Source: Streptomyces sp. SM10
GTDB lineage: Bacteria > Actinomycetota > Actinomycetes > Streptomycetales > Streptomycetaceae
DNA: 47,204 bases
Direction: 5' to 3'
NCBI RefSeq assembly: GCF_002910915.1
Contig: NZ_NEUF01000188.1
Coordinates: forward strand, 27,078 to 74,281
The notes below the pieces were generated by a model that had not been told where the DNA came from, made no database searches, and saw nothing but the letters and a program-made list of their open reading frames with translations. Position 1 is the first letter of the stretch. Every line of letters begins with the position of its first letter. The position numbers and the translations under genes are program-made. Below are positions 29,256-36,704 of the stretch, piece after piece.

Positions 29256-29262
29256 AGACGGC

Positions 29263-29739
29263 ATGACGACGAACCGCGGACGCAAGGACGTGATCCGGGA
29301 CCGGATGGCGGCGACCGGCGAGTCGTACAACGTCGCCGCGCGGAATCTGAAGGCGATGAAGGACATGGGCGCCACCCGTGACGCCCTGCTCGTGCAGCGG
29401 TGGACCCCCGCGGAGTCGCTGGACGTGCCGTGTCCGTGCGGCGGTACGTGCGAGCCCGGCGAGAAGTGCGATCACTGCCACGCCCGGCACCGGCACGTGA
29501 AGCGCTACCCGGGCAGTGTCACGGACGTGGAGGTCTGGGCCGACCGCTACGAGTGCACGGGCTGCTCGGCCTCGTACACGCTGACCGTCCACCTGGCGGG
29601 GCGCCCCTGGGGTGTGGCCGAGACCGTGGTACAGGGCGGCGCGGCGGAGGAGGTCGTGCGGGCCCGGGTGTTCCCCGGGGTGGCGCACCCGCTCCTGCGG
29701 GCCGAGGCGACCGCGGAGTCCGCGTCCGACGAGGACTGA
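29263..29739 (+). CDS. Hypothetical protein with Cys/His clusters, 158 aa
   Basis: I do not recognise a characterised family. The basic N-terminus (RKDVIRDRMAATGESYNVAARNLKAMKDM) looks helical and resembles motifs common in Streptomyces DNA-associated small proteins. The middle has likely zinc ligands: CPCGGTC, CDHCHARHRH and CTGC. The acidic C-terminus ends ESASDED. The ATG at 29263 has AGGAGG seven bases upstream, within the masking hairpin at 29224-29255; an upstream in-frame start at 29221 lies within the hairpin's own leader and is unlikely. Function unknown. Confidence 0.78.
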   Translation: MTTNRGRKDVIRDRMAATGESYNVAARNLKAMKDMGATRDALLVQRWTPAESLDVPCPCGGTCEPGEKCDHCHARHRHVKRYPGSVTDVEVWADRYECTGCSASYTLTVHLAGRPWGVAETVVQGGAAEEVVRARVFPGVAHPLLRAEATAESASDED

Positions 29740-29780
29740 CTGCTCCATTCTTCGCCCGGGGCACGTCGGGCGGGGGACGG

Positions 29781-29984
29781 ATGAAGGCCGACAAGGTGGC
29801 GGACGGCAGCGGGGCCGGACCAGGGGCCCGCGAGCACGGTTCACGTACGCCGGCGACGACCGGCTCCGCCTCCCTGAGCGCGCAGGCGCGCGAAGCCGTC
29901 CTGCAGCGCATCGTCGACCGGCGCTACGCGCAGGGCGCGCGCCTCGTCGAGCGGGAGGTCGCCGAGGAGCTCGCACGGACACAC
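29781..29984 (+). pseudogene. Truncated GntR-family regulator remnant
   Basis: An ATG-initiated frame encodes SAQAREAVLQRIVDRRYAQGARLVEREVAEELA, the start of a GntR winged helix. It then loses the expected VSRxPVREAL recognition helix and runs into unrelated sequence. No effector domain follows. The loss lies at the join with the amidohydrolase fragment, so one deletion probably removed the end of this gene and the start of the next. Confidence 0.65.
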
Positions 29985-30033
29985 AGACCCGCGGTACCCG
30001 CACGGACGCGCACCCCCGGTCCCAGCCCTCCGA

Positions 30034-30398
30034 CTCGGTCCCCTCGCCGCCGATCTGGGCTATCTGGACGATCTGGACATCGCGCTCACCACGGTGGCGC
30101 CGTCCGACTCCCTGGTGCTGCCGATCGCCCTGCTGCGCGAGCACGGAGTGCGGGTGGGGCTCGGTTCCGACGGCGTACGCGACGCGTGGAGCCCGTTCGG
30201 CAACGCGGACATGCTGCACCGCGCGCATCCGCCCGGATGGGTCACGGACGTACGGCTCGACGACGAACTGACGGAGTGCTACCGCGTCGCGGCCCACAGA
30301 GGTGACGACGTCATGGGAATCGCACACGCGGACCTCGCACCCGACGCCCTGCCGACTTCGTCCTCGTACGGGGCGAATGCCTTCCTCAGGTCGTCCCC
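30034..30398 (+). pseudogene. Amidohydrolase (cytosine deaminase-like) C-terminal fragment, frameshifted
   Basis: The frame through 30061 reads LAADLGYLDDLDIALTTVAPS, then VGLGSDGVRDAWSPFGNADM and VMGIAHADLAPDAL, the C-terminal third of a CodA-type amidohydrolase including the metal Asp (GSDG). Near 30351 the frame breaks: the next frame continues DFVLVRGECLPQVV, so one base (probably a G before CCGAC) is missing. The N-terminal HxH half is absent. The open frame continues only by chance into the tetR gene. The fragment is therefore dead. Confidence 0.75.
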
Positions 30399-30456
30399 CC
30401 TTTCCGCCACCGCGCGCCGGCCACCGCACGGAAGCGGCGCACGGACCGGAACTCCC

Positions 30457-30490
30457 CTGACCGATCGGTCAGGCCTGACCGATCGGTCAG
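30457..30490. promoter_or_regulatory. Double palindromic operator, 34 bp
   Basis: Two identical 16-base perfect palindromes, CTGACCGATCGGTCAG, at 30457-30472 and 30475-30490 are separated by GC, so the whole block is itself a perfect palindrome. Centres are 18 bases apart. The block ends 13 bases before the tetR ATG, overlapping the promoter, so it is almost certainly the binding site for that TetR protein, as two dimers. Confidence 0.88.
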
Positions 30491-30491
30491 C

Positions 30492-30497
30492 TACGGT
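30492..30497 (+). promoter_or_regulatory. Putative -10 element of the tetR-mmpL operon
   Basis: TACGGT starts two bases after the operator and ends six bases before the ATG at 30504, giving a leaderless start. Repressor on the operator would block polymerase here. Confidence 0.5.
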
Positions 30498-30503
30498 GGG
30501 CTC

Positions 30504-31052
30504 ATGCCACGTCCGCCCTCCACGATGCGCCGTCAGATCCTCGACGCAGCCCTGCGCCTCTTCGCCGAACACGGCTTCAAGGGGACCTCGCTCCACGACA
30601 TCGCTGTCGAGGCCCACTGCTCCAAGGCGTCCCTGCTCTACCACTTCGCCGGCAAGGACGCGATCCTCACCGAGCTGCTGACCCCGCCGGCGGAGAGCCT
30701 CTCCGCCATGCGTGAGGAGTTGGCGGCGCTGAAGGGAGATCAGGCCGCCGAGTCGGCCGTGACGATCTACGTCGGCCTGGCGATGCGCTTCCATCTGGAA
30801 GTCAAGATCATCTTCGCCGAGCTCCCCGACATGCTCGGTCATCCGGTCCTGGCCGTCATCCCCGAGGCGGTCGACCAGCTCGCGGACGCGCTCGCCGGCC
30901 GGTCACCGGAGCCACGTGCCCGAGTCATGGCCCAGATGGTGATCGGCGGCGTGGCTGTCACGGTCGCCGCCGGTGTCGACGTCGAACCGGACACGATGCG
31001 CGCCGAACTGGTCCAGGGGGCGCTGAGAGCCCTCGGGCGCCCCACCAGCTGA
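30504..31052 (+). CDS. TetR-family regulator of the MMPL efflux operon
   Basis: A 182-residue TetR repressor. The DNA-binding region (MRRQILDAALRLFAEHGFKGTSLHDIAVEAHCSKASLLYHFAGKDAIL) has its helix-turn-helix near residues 32-53; the rest is a helical ligand domain (AVTIYVGLAMRFHLEVKIIFAELPDML). The ATG at 30504 follows the double palindrome directly, and mmpL starts 40 bases after its stop, so the two genes form an operon with likely autorepression. The inducer may be a substrate of the MMPL pump, which is inference. Confidence 0.92.
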   Translation: MPRPPSTMRRQILDAALRLFAEHGFKGTSLHDIAVEAHCSKASLLYHFAGKDAILTELLTPPAESLSAMREELAALKGDQAAESAVTIYVGLAMRFHLEVKIIFAELPDMLGHPVLAVIPEAVDQLADALAGRSPEPRARVMAQMVIGGVAVTVAAGVDVEPDTMRAELVQGALRALGRPTS

Positions 31053-31092
31053 CAGAAGCCGTCCAGAACGAAGAGAAAGACGACTCCTTCGC

Positions 31093-33258
31093 ATGGCAAT
31101 CCTGCTCTACCGGCTCGGCCGGCTGTCCTTCCGTCGCAGAGGGCGAGTCCTTGCCCTCTGGCTCCTGCTGCTCGCCCTGCTCGGAGGGGGCGCCGCGGCC
31201 TTCAGCTCCCCCACCACCAGCAAGTTCTCGATCCCCGGCACCGAGTCCCAGAAGGCCCTGGACTCGCTCTCCCGGGAGTTCCCGCAGGCAGGCGGTGCGA
31301 CCGGGACCATAGTCGTCGCCGCTCCCGAGGGCGGGAAGCTCACCCCCGCGGCCGTGGCTCCGGTGACCGAGGAGGCCGCGGAGGTTCCCGGTGTGCTCGC
31401 GGCCGTCGACCCGTTCACCTCCAAGGCCGTCTCGCGGGACGGCCGCTACGCCCTGATCCAGGTGCAGTTCACCTCGGGCGTCGACGGCATCACCGAAGCG
31501 CAGCGGGAGGCTTTCACCGAGGCCGGATCGTCCGTCACCGACCTGCGCGTCGAACACGGCGGCGAGATCATGCGGGGCGTCCCGGAGGTCGGTTCGACCG
31601 AGGTCATCGGCGTGGCGGTCGCCGCCCTCGTCCTCGTCCTCACCTTCGGATCCCTGGTCGCGGCGGGCATGACCCTGCTGAACGCGCTGGTCGGCGTCGC
31701 GGCCGGCATGGCCGGGCTGTTCGCCCTCAGCAGCGTCGTGGAACTGACCAGCACCGCGCCCATCCTGGCGCTCATGCTGGGCCTGGCCGTCGGCATCGAC
31801 TACTCCCTGTTCATCACCTCCCGCTACCGCCACTACCTCAACCAGGGCATGGACGGCGAGGAGGCCGCCGGCCGGGCGGCCGGGACCGCGGGTTCGGCCG
31901 TCGTCTTCGCGGGTGCCACCGTCGTCATCGCCCTGGCGGGACTCGCCGTCGCCGGTGTGCCCTTCCTGACGGTCATGGGCCTGGCAGCGGCGGCCACGGT
32001 CGCCCTCGCCGTGCTCGTCTCCCTGACCCTGCTGCCGGCCGTCCTCGGCTTCGCGGGCACCCGCGTCCTGCCCCGGAAGCACCGGACCCCGGGCCAGGCC
32101 CCCGCAGCCGCCCCCGCCGGGTCCGGCTTCGGCTTCCGCTGGGGCCGGATCGTGGCACGGCTGCGGGTCCCCGTCCTGATCCTCGGGGTGGCCGGCCTCG
32201 GAGCCCTCGCCCTGCCGGTGCAGGACATGCGCCTCGCCCTGCCCGACGCGAGCACCGAGGCGGTCGGGTCGCCCAACCGTGAGGCCTACGACCTGACCAC
32301 CGAAGGGTTCGGCGAGGGCTTCAACGGCCGGCTGATCGCCGTCGTGTCCGCAGACACCCCGCAGGCGACCGGCACGGCGGTGAAGGAGACCGCCGCGCTC
32401 ATCACGAAGACCGACGGGGTGCTGGCCGTCGCCGCGCCGCAGATGAACGAGAAGGGCACCACGGCCCTGCTGGCGGTGATCCCCGGGACGGGCCCCACGG
32501 CCGCCGCCACCGAGCACACCGTCAACGAGATCCGTGACCGCGTGGAGAGCGTCACCGGTGCCTCCATCGCTCTGACCGGCGCCACCGCGGTCGGCATCGA
32601 CGTGTCCGAGAAGCTCGCCGGAGCGCTGCCGGTCTACCTCCTGCTGGTGGTCGGGCTGTCCGTCCTGTTGCTGATGCTCGTCTTCCGGTCGGTCCTGGTG
32701 CCCCTCAAGGCCGCGCTCGGCTTCCTGCTGACCATCGGCGCCACGTTCGGGATCACCGTCGCCATCTTCCAGGAGGGCCACCTGGCCCAGCTGGTCGGCC
32801 TCGACACCCCCGGGCCGCTGGTCAGCTTCCTGCCCATCCTGCTCATCGGCATCCTGTTCGGGCTGGCGATGGACTACGAGGTCTTCCTCGTCTCGCGGAT
32901 GCGGGAGGACTTCGTGCACGGCGCCGACGCCCGCGAGTCCGTCATCGGCGGCGTCGGCCACAACGGCCGTGTGGTCACGGCGGCCGCCGTGATCATGACC
33001 GCCGTCTTCGGCGGATTCGTGTTCATGCCCGACCCGATCATCAAGTCCATCGGATTCGCCCTGGCGATCGGCGTGCTCATCGACGCCTTCGTCGTCCGTA
33101 TGGCTCTCGTCCCGGCGGTCATGCACCTGCTCGGCCGTGCCGCCTGGTGGCTGCCCCGCCCGGTCGACCGGATCCTGCCCGACCTCGACATCGAGGGTGA
33201 GCGGCTGAGCCGGGAGATCCCGGTGCAGCAGCAGCCGGCGGAGCTCGTCACGACGTGA
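31093..33258 (+). CDS. MMPL-family transporter (RND superfamily)
   Basis: A 721-residue inner-membrane pump with the 1+5, 1+5 helix plan. Two large extracytoplasmic loops follow TM1 and TM7. The paired Asp-Tyr proton-relay motifs are GIDYSLF (near 235) and AMDYEVF (near 592). GHNGRVVTAAAVIM is a typical C-terminal family segment. MMPL proteins export lipids, siderophores or drugs. The preceding tetR and its operator suggest inducible efflux. The ribosome site is weak. Two hairpins at 33264-33349 end the operon. Confidence 0.93.
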   Translation: MAILLYRLGRLSFRRRGRVLALWLLLLALLGGGAAAFSSPTTSKFSIPGTESQKALDSLSREFPQAGGATGTIVVAAPEGGKLTPAAVAPVTEEAAEVPGVLAAVDPFTSKAVSRDGRYALIQVQFTSGVDGITEAQREAFTEAGSSVTDLRVEHGGEIMRGVPEVGSTEVIGVAVAALVLVLTFGSLVAAGMTLLNALVGVAAGMAGLFALSSVVELTSTAPILALMLGLAVGIDYSLFITSRYRHYLNQGMDGEEAAGRAAGTAGSAVVFAGATVVIALAGLAVAGVPFLTVMGLAAAATVALAVLVSLTLLPAVLGFAGTRVLPRKHRTPGQAPAAAPAGSGFGFRWGRIVARLRVPVLILGVAGLGALALPVQDMRLALPDASTEAVGSPNREAYDLTTEGFGEGFNGRLIAVVSADTPQATGTAVKETAALITKTDGVLAVAAPQMNEKGTTALLAVIPGTGPTAAATEHTVNEIRDRVESVTGASIALTGATAVGIDVSEKLAGALPVYLLLVVGLSVLLLMLVFRSVLVPLKAALGFLLTIGATFGITVAIFQEGHLAQLVGLDTPGPLVSFLPILLIGILFGLAMDYEVFLVSRMREDFVHGADARESVIGGVGHNGRVVTAAAVIMTAVFGGFVFMPDPIIKSIGFALAIGVLIDAFVVRMALVPAVMHLLGRAAWWLPRPVDRILPDLDIEGERLSREIPVQQQPAELVTT

Positions 33259-33263
33259 GCGCG

Positions 33264-33295
33264 CCCGTGTCCCGGCCGGACGCCGGGGACACGGG
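33264..33295. terminator. Hairpin terminator after mmpL
   Basis: CCCGTGTCCC and GGGACACGGG enclose a 12-base loop that can itself pair in part. It begins six bases after the mmpL stop. Confidence 0.75.
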
Positions 33296-33310
33296 AGGCG
33301 CCCGCTCAGC

Positions 33311-33349
33311 GGAACGCCCGCCGTGAGCAGTGCTCACGGCGGGCGTTCC
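33311..33349. terminator. Very strong bidirectional hairpin between mmpL and msrB
   Basis: Nineteen-base perfect arms (GGAACGCCCGCCGTGAGCA and its complement) are separated by a single G. It ends 45 bases before the msrB stop and should end transcripts from both sides. Confidence 0.8.
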
Positions 33350-33393
33350 CACGTTCCGGGGCCGGCTCCTGACGCCAGGACGCCCCGGCCGGC

Positions 33394-33801
33394 TCAGCTC
33401 TCGTCCGGCGCCAGGGTCAGCGAGATCGAGTTGATGCAGTACCGCTGGTCCGTGGGCGTCTGATAGCCCTCACCCTCGAAGACATGCCCCAGGTGCGACC
33501 CGCAGCGGGCGCAGCGCACCTCGGTGCGCGTCATGCCCATGCTGTTGTCCTGGATCAGCTCGACCGCGTCGCTGTCCTTCGGGTCGTAGAAGGACGGCCA
33601 TCCGCAGTGGGACTCGAATTTGGTGTCGGAGCGGAACAGCTCCGCCTGACAGGCGCGGCAGGAGTAGACCCCCGCCGTCTTGGTGTCGGTGTACTCACCG
33701 ACGAACGCGGGCTCGGTGCCGGCCTTGCGCAGCACCGCGTACTCGGCGGGGGACAGCTCCGCCCGCCATTGCTCGTCCGGCTTCTCGACGTCGTACGACA
33801 C
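33394..33801 (-). CDS. msrB: Peptide-methionine (R)-S-oxide reductase MsrB
   Basis: A 135-residue single-domain MsrB that reduces methionine-R-sulfoxide in proteins. The zinc cysteines are C48, C51, C97 and C100 (CRAC, CARC); the catalytic Cys is C122 in RYCINSISL; FESHCGWPSF and GHVFEGEG are signature segments. The GTG at 33801 has GGGAG six bases upstream; the frame extends to 33858 without support. It starts ten bases after the murC stop on the same strand, so it is probably co-transcribed with murC. Confidence 0.95.
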   Translation of the reverse strand: MSYDVEKPDEQWRAELSPAEYAVLRKAGTEPAFVGEYTDTKTAGVYSCRACQAELFRSDTKFESHCGWPSFYDPKDSDAVELIQDNSMGMTRTEVRCARCGSHLGHVFEGEGYQTPTDQRYCINSISLTLAPDES

Positions 33802-33811
33802 GGTGGCTCCC

Positions 33812-35206
33812 TCAGCTCGACAGGTGGTCCAGGATCTGCGGGCCGAGGTCGGTGACATCGCCCGCTCCCATGGTGAGAACCAGATCGCCCGGCTTCGCCA
33901 TTCCCGCGACGGCGGCGGGGACCTCGGCCTTGTCGTGGACGGCCGTGACCTCGGCGCCCGCGGCCTTCGCGGCGTCGATGATCAGCTCGCTGGTGACGCC
34001 CGGGACCGGGTCCTCGCGGGCCGGGTAGATGTCCAGGACCAGCGAGGCGTCGGCGAGGGCGAGCGCCTGGCCCATCTCCGTGCCGAGCTCCTGGGTGCGG
34101 GAGAAGAGGTGGGGCTGGAAGACGACCAGGAGGCGGGCGTCGGTGGCCGCGCCGCGCATGGCCTCCAGGTCGGCGGTCATCTCCGTGGGGTGGTGCGCGT
34201 ACGAGTCGACGACCTGGACGCCCGCCGCCTCGCCCTTGAGCTGGAGGCGGCGCTTGACCCCGGTGTACGAGCCGATGGCGGAGGCCAGGTTGTGCGCGGG
34301 GATGCCGAGGGCGACACCGGCGGCGAGTGCGGCGACCGCGTTGTGCGCGTAGTGGCGGCCGGGTACGGAGACGGTGAAGGTGAGGTACTTGCCGTTGAGC
34401 ACGACGGTGACCTCGCTGGTCAGGCCGCGCGGCGTGACCTTGTGGACCCGGACGTCCGCGCCCTCGGACTCGCCGTAGGTGACGACGGTGAGGGAGGAGA
34501 GTGCGCGGACCCTGCGGGTCAGCTCGACCGCGCCGGGCTGGTCCGCGGCGATGACCAGGGTGCCGCCGGGGACGACCTTGCCGACGAAGGTCTCGAAGGA
34601 CTCGTAGATCTCGTCCATCGACGCGTAGTTCGCGTGGTGGTCCAGCTCCACGTTGAGGACGATCGCGACCTCGGGGGCGTACTTCTGGAAGCTGCGGTCG
34701 CTCTCGTCGGCCTCCGCGACGAAGATGTCGCCGCCGCCGTGCGTGGCGTTGGTGCCGGGGCCCTCCAGGTCGCCGCCGATGGCGTACGAGGGGTCCAGGG
34801 ACAGCTCGGACAGGGCCACGGCCAGCATCGACGTGGTGGTGGTCTTGCCGTGCGTCCCGGCGACCGCGATCGATCGGAGGCCGACCATCAGGGAGGCGAG
34901 CGCGTCGGAGCGGTGCACGACGGGGATGTCCAGCTCGGCGGCGCGGACCAGCTCGGGGTTGTCGGCGCGGATGGCGCTGGAGACGACCACCGAGGTCGCG
35001 TCGTCGGCCAGGTGCCCCGCGGCGTGCCCGACGTGGACGGTGGCCCCCAGGGCGCGCAGGGCGTCGGCGGTGGCGGACTCCTTGGCGTCGCTGCCCGCCA
35101 CCTTCGCGCCGCGCTGGGCGAGGATCTTCGCGATGCCCGACATTCCGGCGCCGCCGATGCCGATGAAGTGCGGCCGTTCAAGGGCGGCAGGAATACCGGG
35201 TGCCAT
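33812..35206 (-). CDS. murC: UDP-N-acetylmuramate-L-alanine ligase MurC
   Basis: A 464-residue cytoplasmic Mur ligase that adds L-Ala to UDP-MurNAc in peptidoglycan synthesis. The UDP-binding motif is GIGGAGMSGIAKILA near residue 17, the ATP loop is GTHGKTTTTSM near 116, followed by EADESDRSF and ELDHHANY. Length is normal. The ATG at 35206 has GGGAGAG seven bases upstream. It lies outside the main dcw cluster, as is common for murC in Streptomyces. The order on the minus strand is 35723 gene, murC, msrB. Confidence 0.96.
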   Translation of the reverse strand: MAPGIPAALERPHFIGIGGAGMSGIAKILAQRGAKVAGSDAKESATADALRALGATVHVGHAAGHLADDATSVVVSSAIRADNPELVRAAELDIPVVHRSDALASLMVGLRSIAVAGTHGKTTTTSMLAVALSELSLDPSYAIGGDLEGPGTNATHGGGDIFVAEADESDRSFQKYAPEVAIVLNVELDHHANYASMDEIYESFETFVGKVVPGGTLVIAADQPGAVELTRRVRALSSLTVVTYGESEGADVRVHKVTPRGLTSEVTVVLNGKYLTFTVSVPGRHYAHNAVAALAAGVALGIPAHNLASAIGSYTGVKRRLQLKGEAAGVQVVDSYAHHPTEMTADLEAMRGAATDARLLVVFQPHLFSRTQELGTEMGQALALADASLVLDIYPAREDPVPGVTSELIIDAAKAAGAEVTAVHDKAEVPAAVAGMAKPGDLVLTMGAGDVTDLGPQILDHLSS

Positions 35207-35252
35207 ACGTGATCTCTCCCGAGGTGCGACGTGGTGCTGGGTCGGCCCCAGC

Positions 35253-35723
35253 CTATTCGCTGTGCGCGAAGAGCTTGAGCACCGGTACGCCGACCTTGTG
35301 GCGGGCCCGGGAGGCCCAGTCGCGGTGGAAGAACTCCTCGACGTAGTGCGGGGCCGTCAGCACGATGACCTCGTCGGCCGCGGAGTCGTCGACCACGGTC
35401 TTCAGCTTGTCCAGCGGATGGTCCTCGACGACCTGACCGACGGCCTCCGAACCCGCCTCGCGCAGCTCCCGGAGCGAGTACTCCAGCGCCATCTCGGCGG
35501 GTTCCCTGGCCTCCCTGCCCTCCGGCTGCTCCCCCTCGCGGACGGCTTCCCTGAGCTCTCCGATCGCCACGTCGTCGATCGCGCGCAGCAGTACGTCGGC
35601 CTGATCGCTGCGGGGCTGCATCAGCACGACGAACGAGATCTGCTCCTCGCCGTGGAGGGTGGTGACGAATTCCACGTCCTCGGGGGTGAGGGGCTTCTCG
35701 ATCATCAAAACGCTTGTGAACAC
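35253..35723 (-). CDS. Conserved hypothetical protein, often labelled indole-3-glycerol phosphate synthase
   Basis: A 156-residue acidic protein. In Streptomyces genomes this family is, from memory, frequently annotated as indole-3-glycerol phosphate synthase, but the (beta/alpha)8 barrel and KxSPS motif of TrpC are absent and it is far too short. Its fold pattern (VTTLHGEEQISFVVLM ... KTVVDDSAADEVIVLTAPHYVEEFFHRDW) looks more like a universal-stress/Rossmann-type domain. GGAAGGG precedes the GTG at 35723. It is 46 bases upstream of murC on the same strand. Function unknown. Confidence 0.75.
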   Translation of the reverse strand: MFTSVLMIEKPLTPEDVEFVTTLHGEEQISFVVLMQPRSDQADVLLRAIDDVAIGELREAVREGEQPEGREAREPAEMALEYSLRELREAGSEAVGQVVEDHPLDKLKTVVDDSAADEVIVLTAPHYVEEFFHRDWASRARHKVGVPVLKLFAHSE

Positions 35724-35863
35724 GACAGGCGCCCTTCCGCTTCATCTCGTCGGCCGTGGGGACGGCCGCTGGTGCTGAAACCATCCTTCCCCGCAATTGC
35801 ACGGGGTAGCAGGAGTAAGTCTGCCCACCCGGAGCCAACCGGAACGGGATATTCCGCTAAGTG

Positions 35864-36646
35864 TCAGATCTTCCCGTACCGGCTGAAGAGGAATCCCTCC
35901 TCCTCCAGCAGCGAGACGAGAGAGAAACGTTCCGGCACGCGGACGGCGGGCCCGCCCGCGATGCGCTGCGCGTCTCCCGCGGTGAGCAGGGGGGACAGGG
36001 TCAGGCAGAGCTCGTCGAGCACCCCTGCCGCGACGAACTGGCCGAGCAGACGCGGCCCGCCCTCGGTGAGGAGCCGGCTGAAGCCCTGCCCGCCCAGCGC
36101 CGCCACCGCGCGCTCCGGGTCGACGGCGGCACCGTCCCCGGCGAACAGCACCTCGGCCCCCGCCTCACGGGCCGCGCGGACGCGGTCCGAGGGGGCGCCG
36201 GCTCCGGTGATCACGATGGTCGGGACCAGCGGAGAGACGAACAGCGGGAGGGAGAAGTCCAGGTCCAGGCTCGCGGTGACGACGGCGACGGCAGGGGCCG
36301 GCCCCTGCCCGGCCGCCTCGCGCCGGGCGGCGAAGGCTTCACGGGCCCGCGCGGGCCGGTAGCCCTCCTGCCGCACCGTCTCGGCGCCGACGACGACCGC
36401 GTCCGCCAGAGCACGCAGGGTGCCGAAGATCCGCATGTCGGCCGCGCACGAGATGCCCTGGGAGCGGCCGTCGTGCTGGGCGGCGCCGTCCAGGGTGGAG
36501 ACCATGTTGGCGCGGAGCCAGGGACGCCCCGCCGCCTCGGGGTAGGCATAGGCGTCGGCCAGTTCACCGAGCGTCCACTCGCGGCCGGCGGCCTCCGTGG
36601 ACTCGGTGGTGGCAGTCAGGTCCGTCACAGGGAGCAGGCGTCGCAT
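35864..36646 (-). CDS. RibD C-terminal-type (pyrimidine) reductase family protein
   Basis: A 260-residue protein with the dihydrofolate-reductase-like fold of RibD/RibG C-terminal domains. Motifs are LRANMVSTLDGAA, FGTLRALADAVVVGAETVRQEGY and LLTEGGPRLLGQFVAAGVLDELCLTLSPLL. RibD reductases use NADPH in riboflavin synthesis; stand-alone copies may act on other substrates. There is no deaminase domain. The ATG at 36646 has CAGACT six bases upstream and no ribosome site, suggesting a leaderless mRNA. It diverges from zapE. Confidence 0.88.
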   Translation of the reverse strand: MRRLLPVTDLTATTESTEAAGREWTLGELADAYAYPEAAGRPWLRANMVSTLDGAAQHDGRSQGISCAADMRIFGTLRALADAVVVGAETVRQEGYRPARAREAFAARREAAGQGPAPAVAVVTASLDLDFSLPLFVSPLVPTIVITGAGAPSDRVRAAREAGAEVLFAGDGAAVDPERAVAALGGQGFSRLLTEGGPRLLGQFVAAGVLDELCLTLSPLLTAGDAQRIAGGPAVRVPERFSLVSLLEEEGFLFSRYGKI

Positions 36647-36652
36647 GCCCGC

Positions 36653-36658
36653 AGTCTG
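36653..36658 (-). promoter_or_regulatory. Putative -10 element of a leaderless promoter (RibD-like gene)
   Basis: Minus-strand CAGACT, one base from TAnnnT, ends six bases before the ATG at 36646. Confidence 0.35.
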
Positions 36659-36704
36659 GCACGGCGCCGGAGGCCTCCGGGGCGAGGCCTTAAGGTGGAG
36701 AGTT

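Noticed and set aside
26625..29375. 916-codon minus-strand frame
   Set aside because: Antisense to the GAP1-like gene and spans intergenic sequence; no coding motifs or ribosome site.
30094..30681. Open frame running from the amidohydrolase fragment into tetR
   Set aside because: The amidohydrolase part is frameshifted and the remainder is out of frame with the tetR gene, so it is not a fusion gene.
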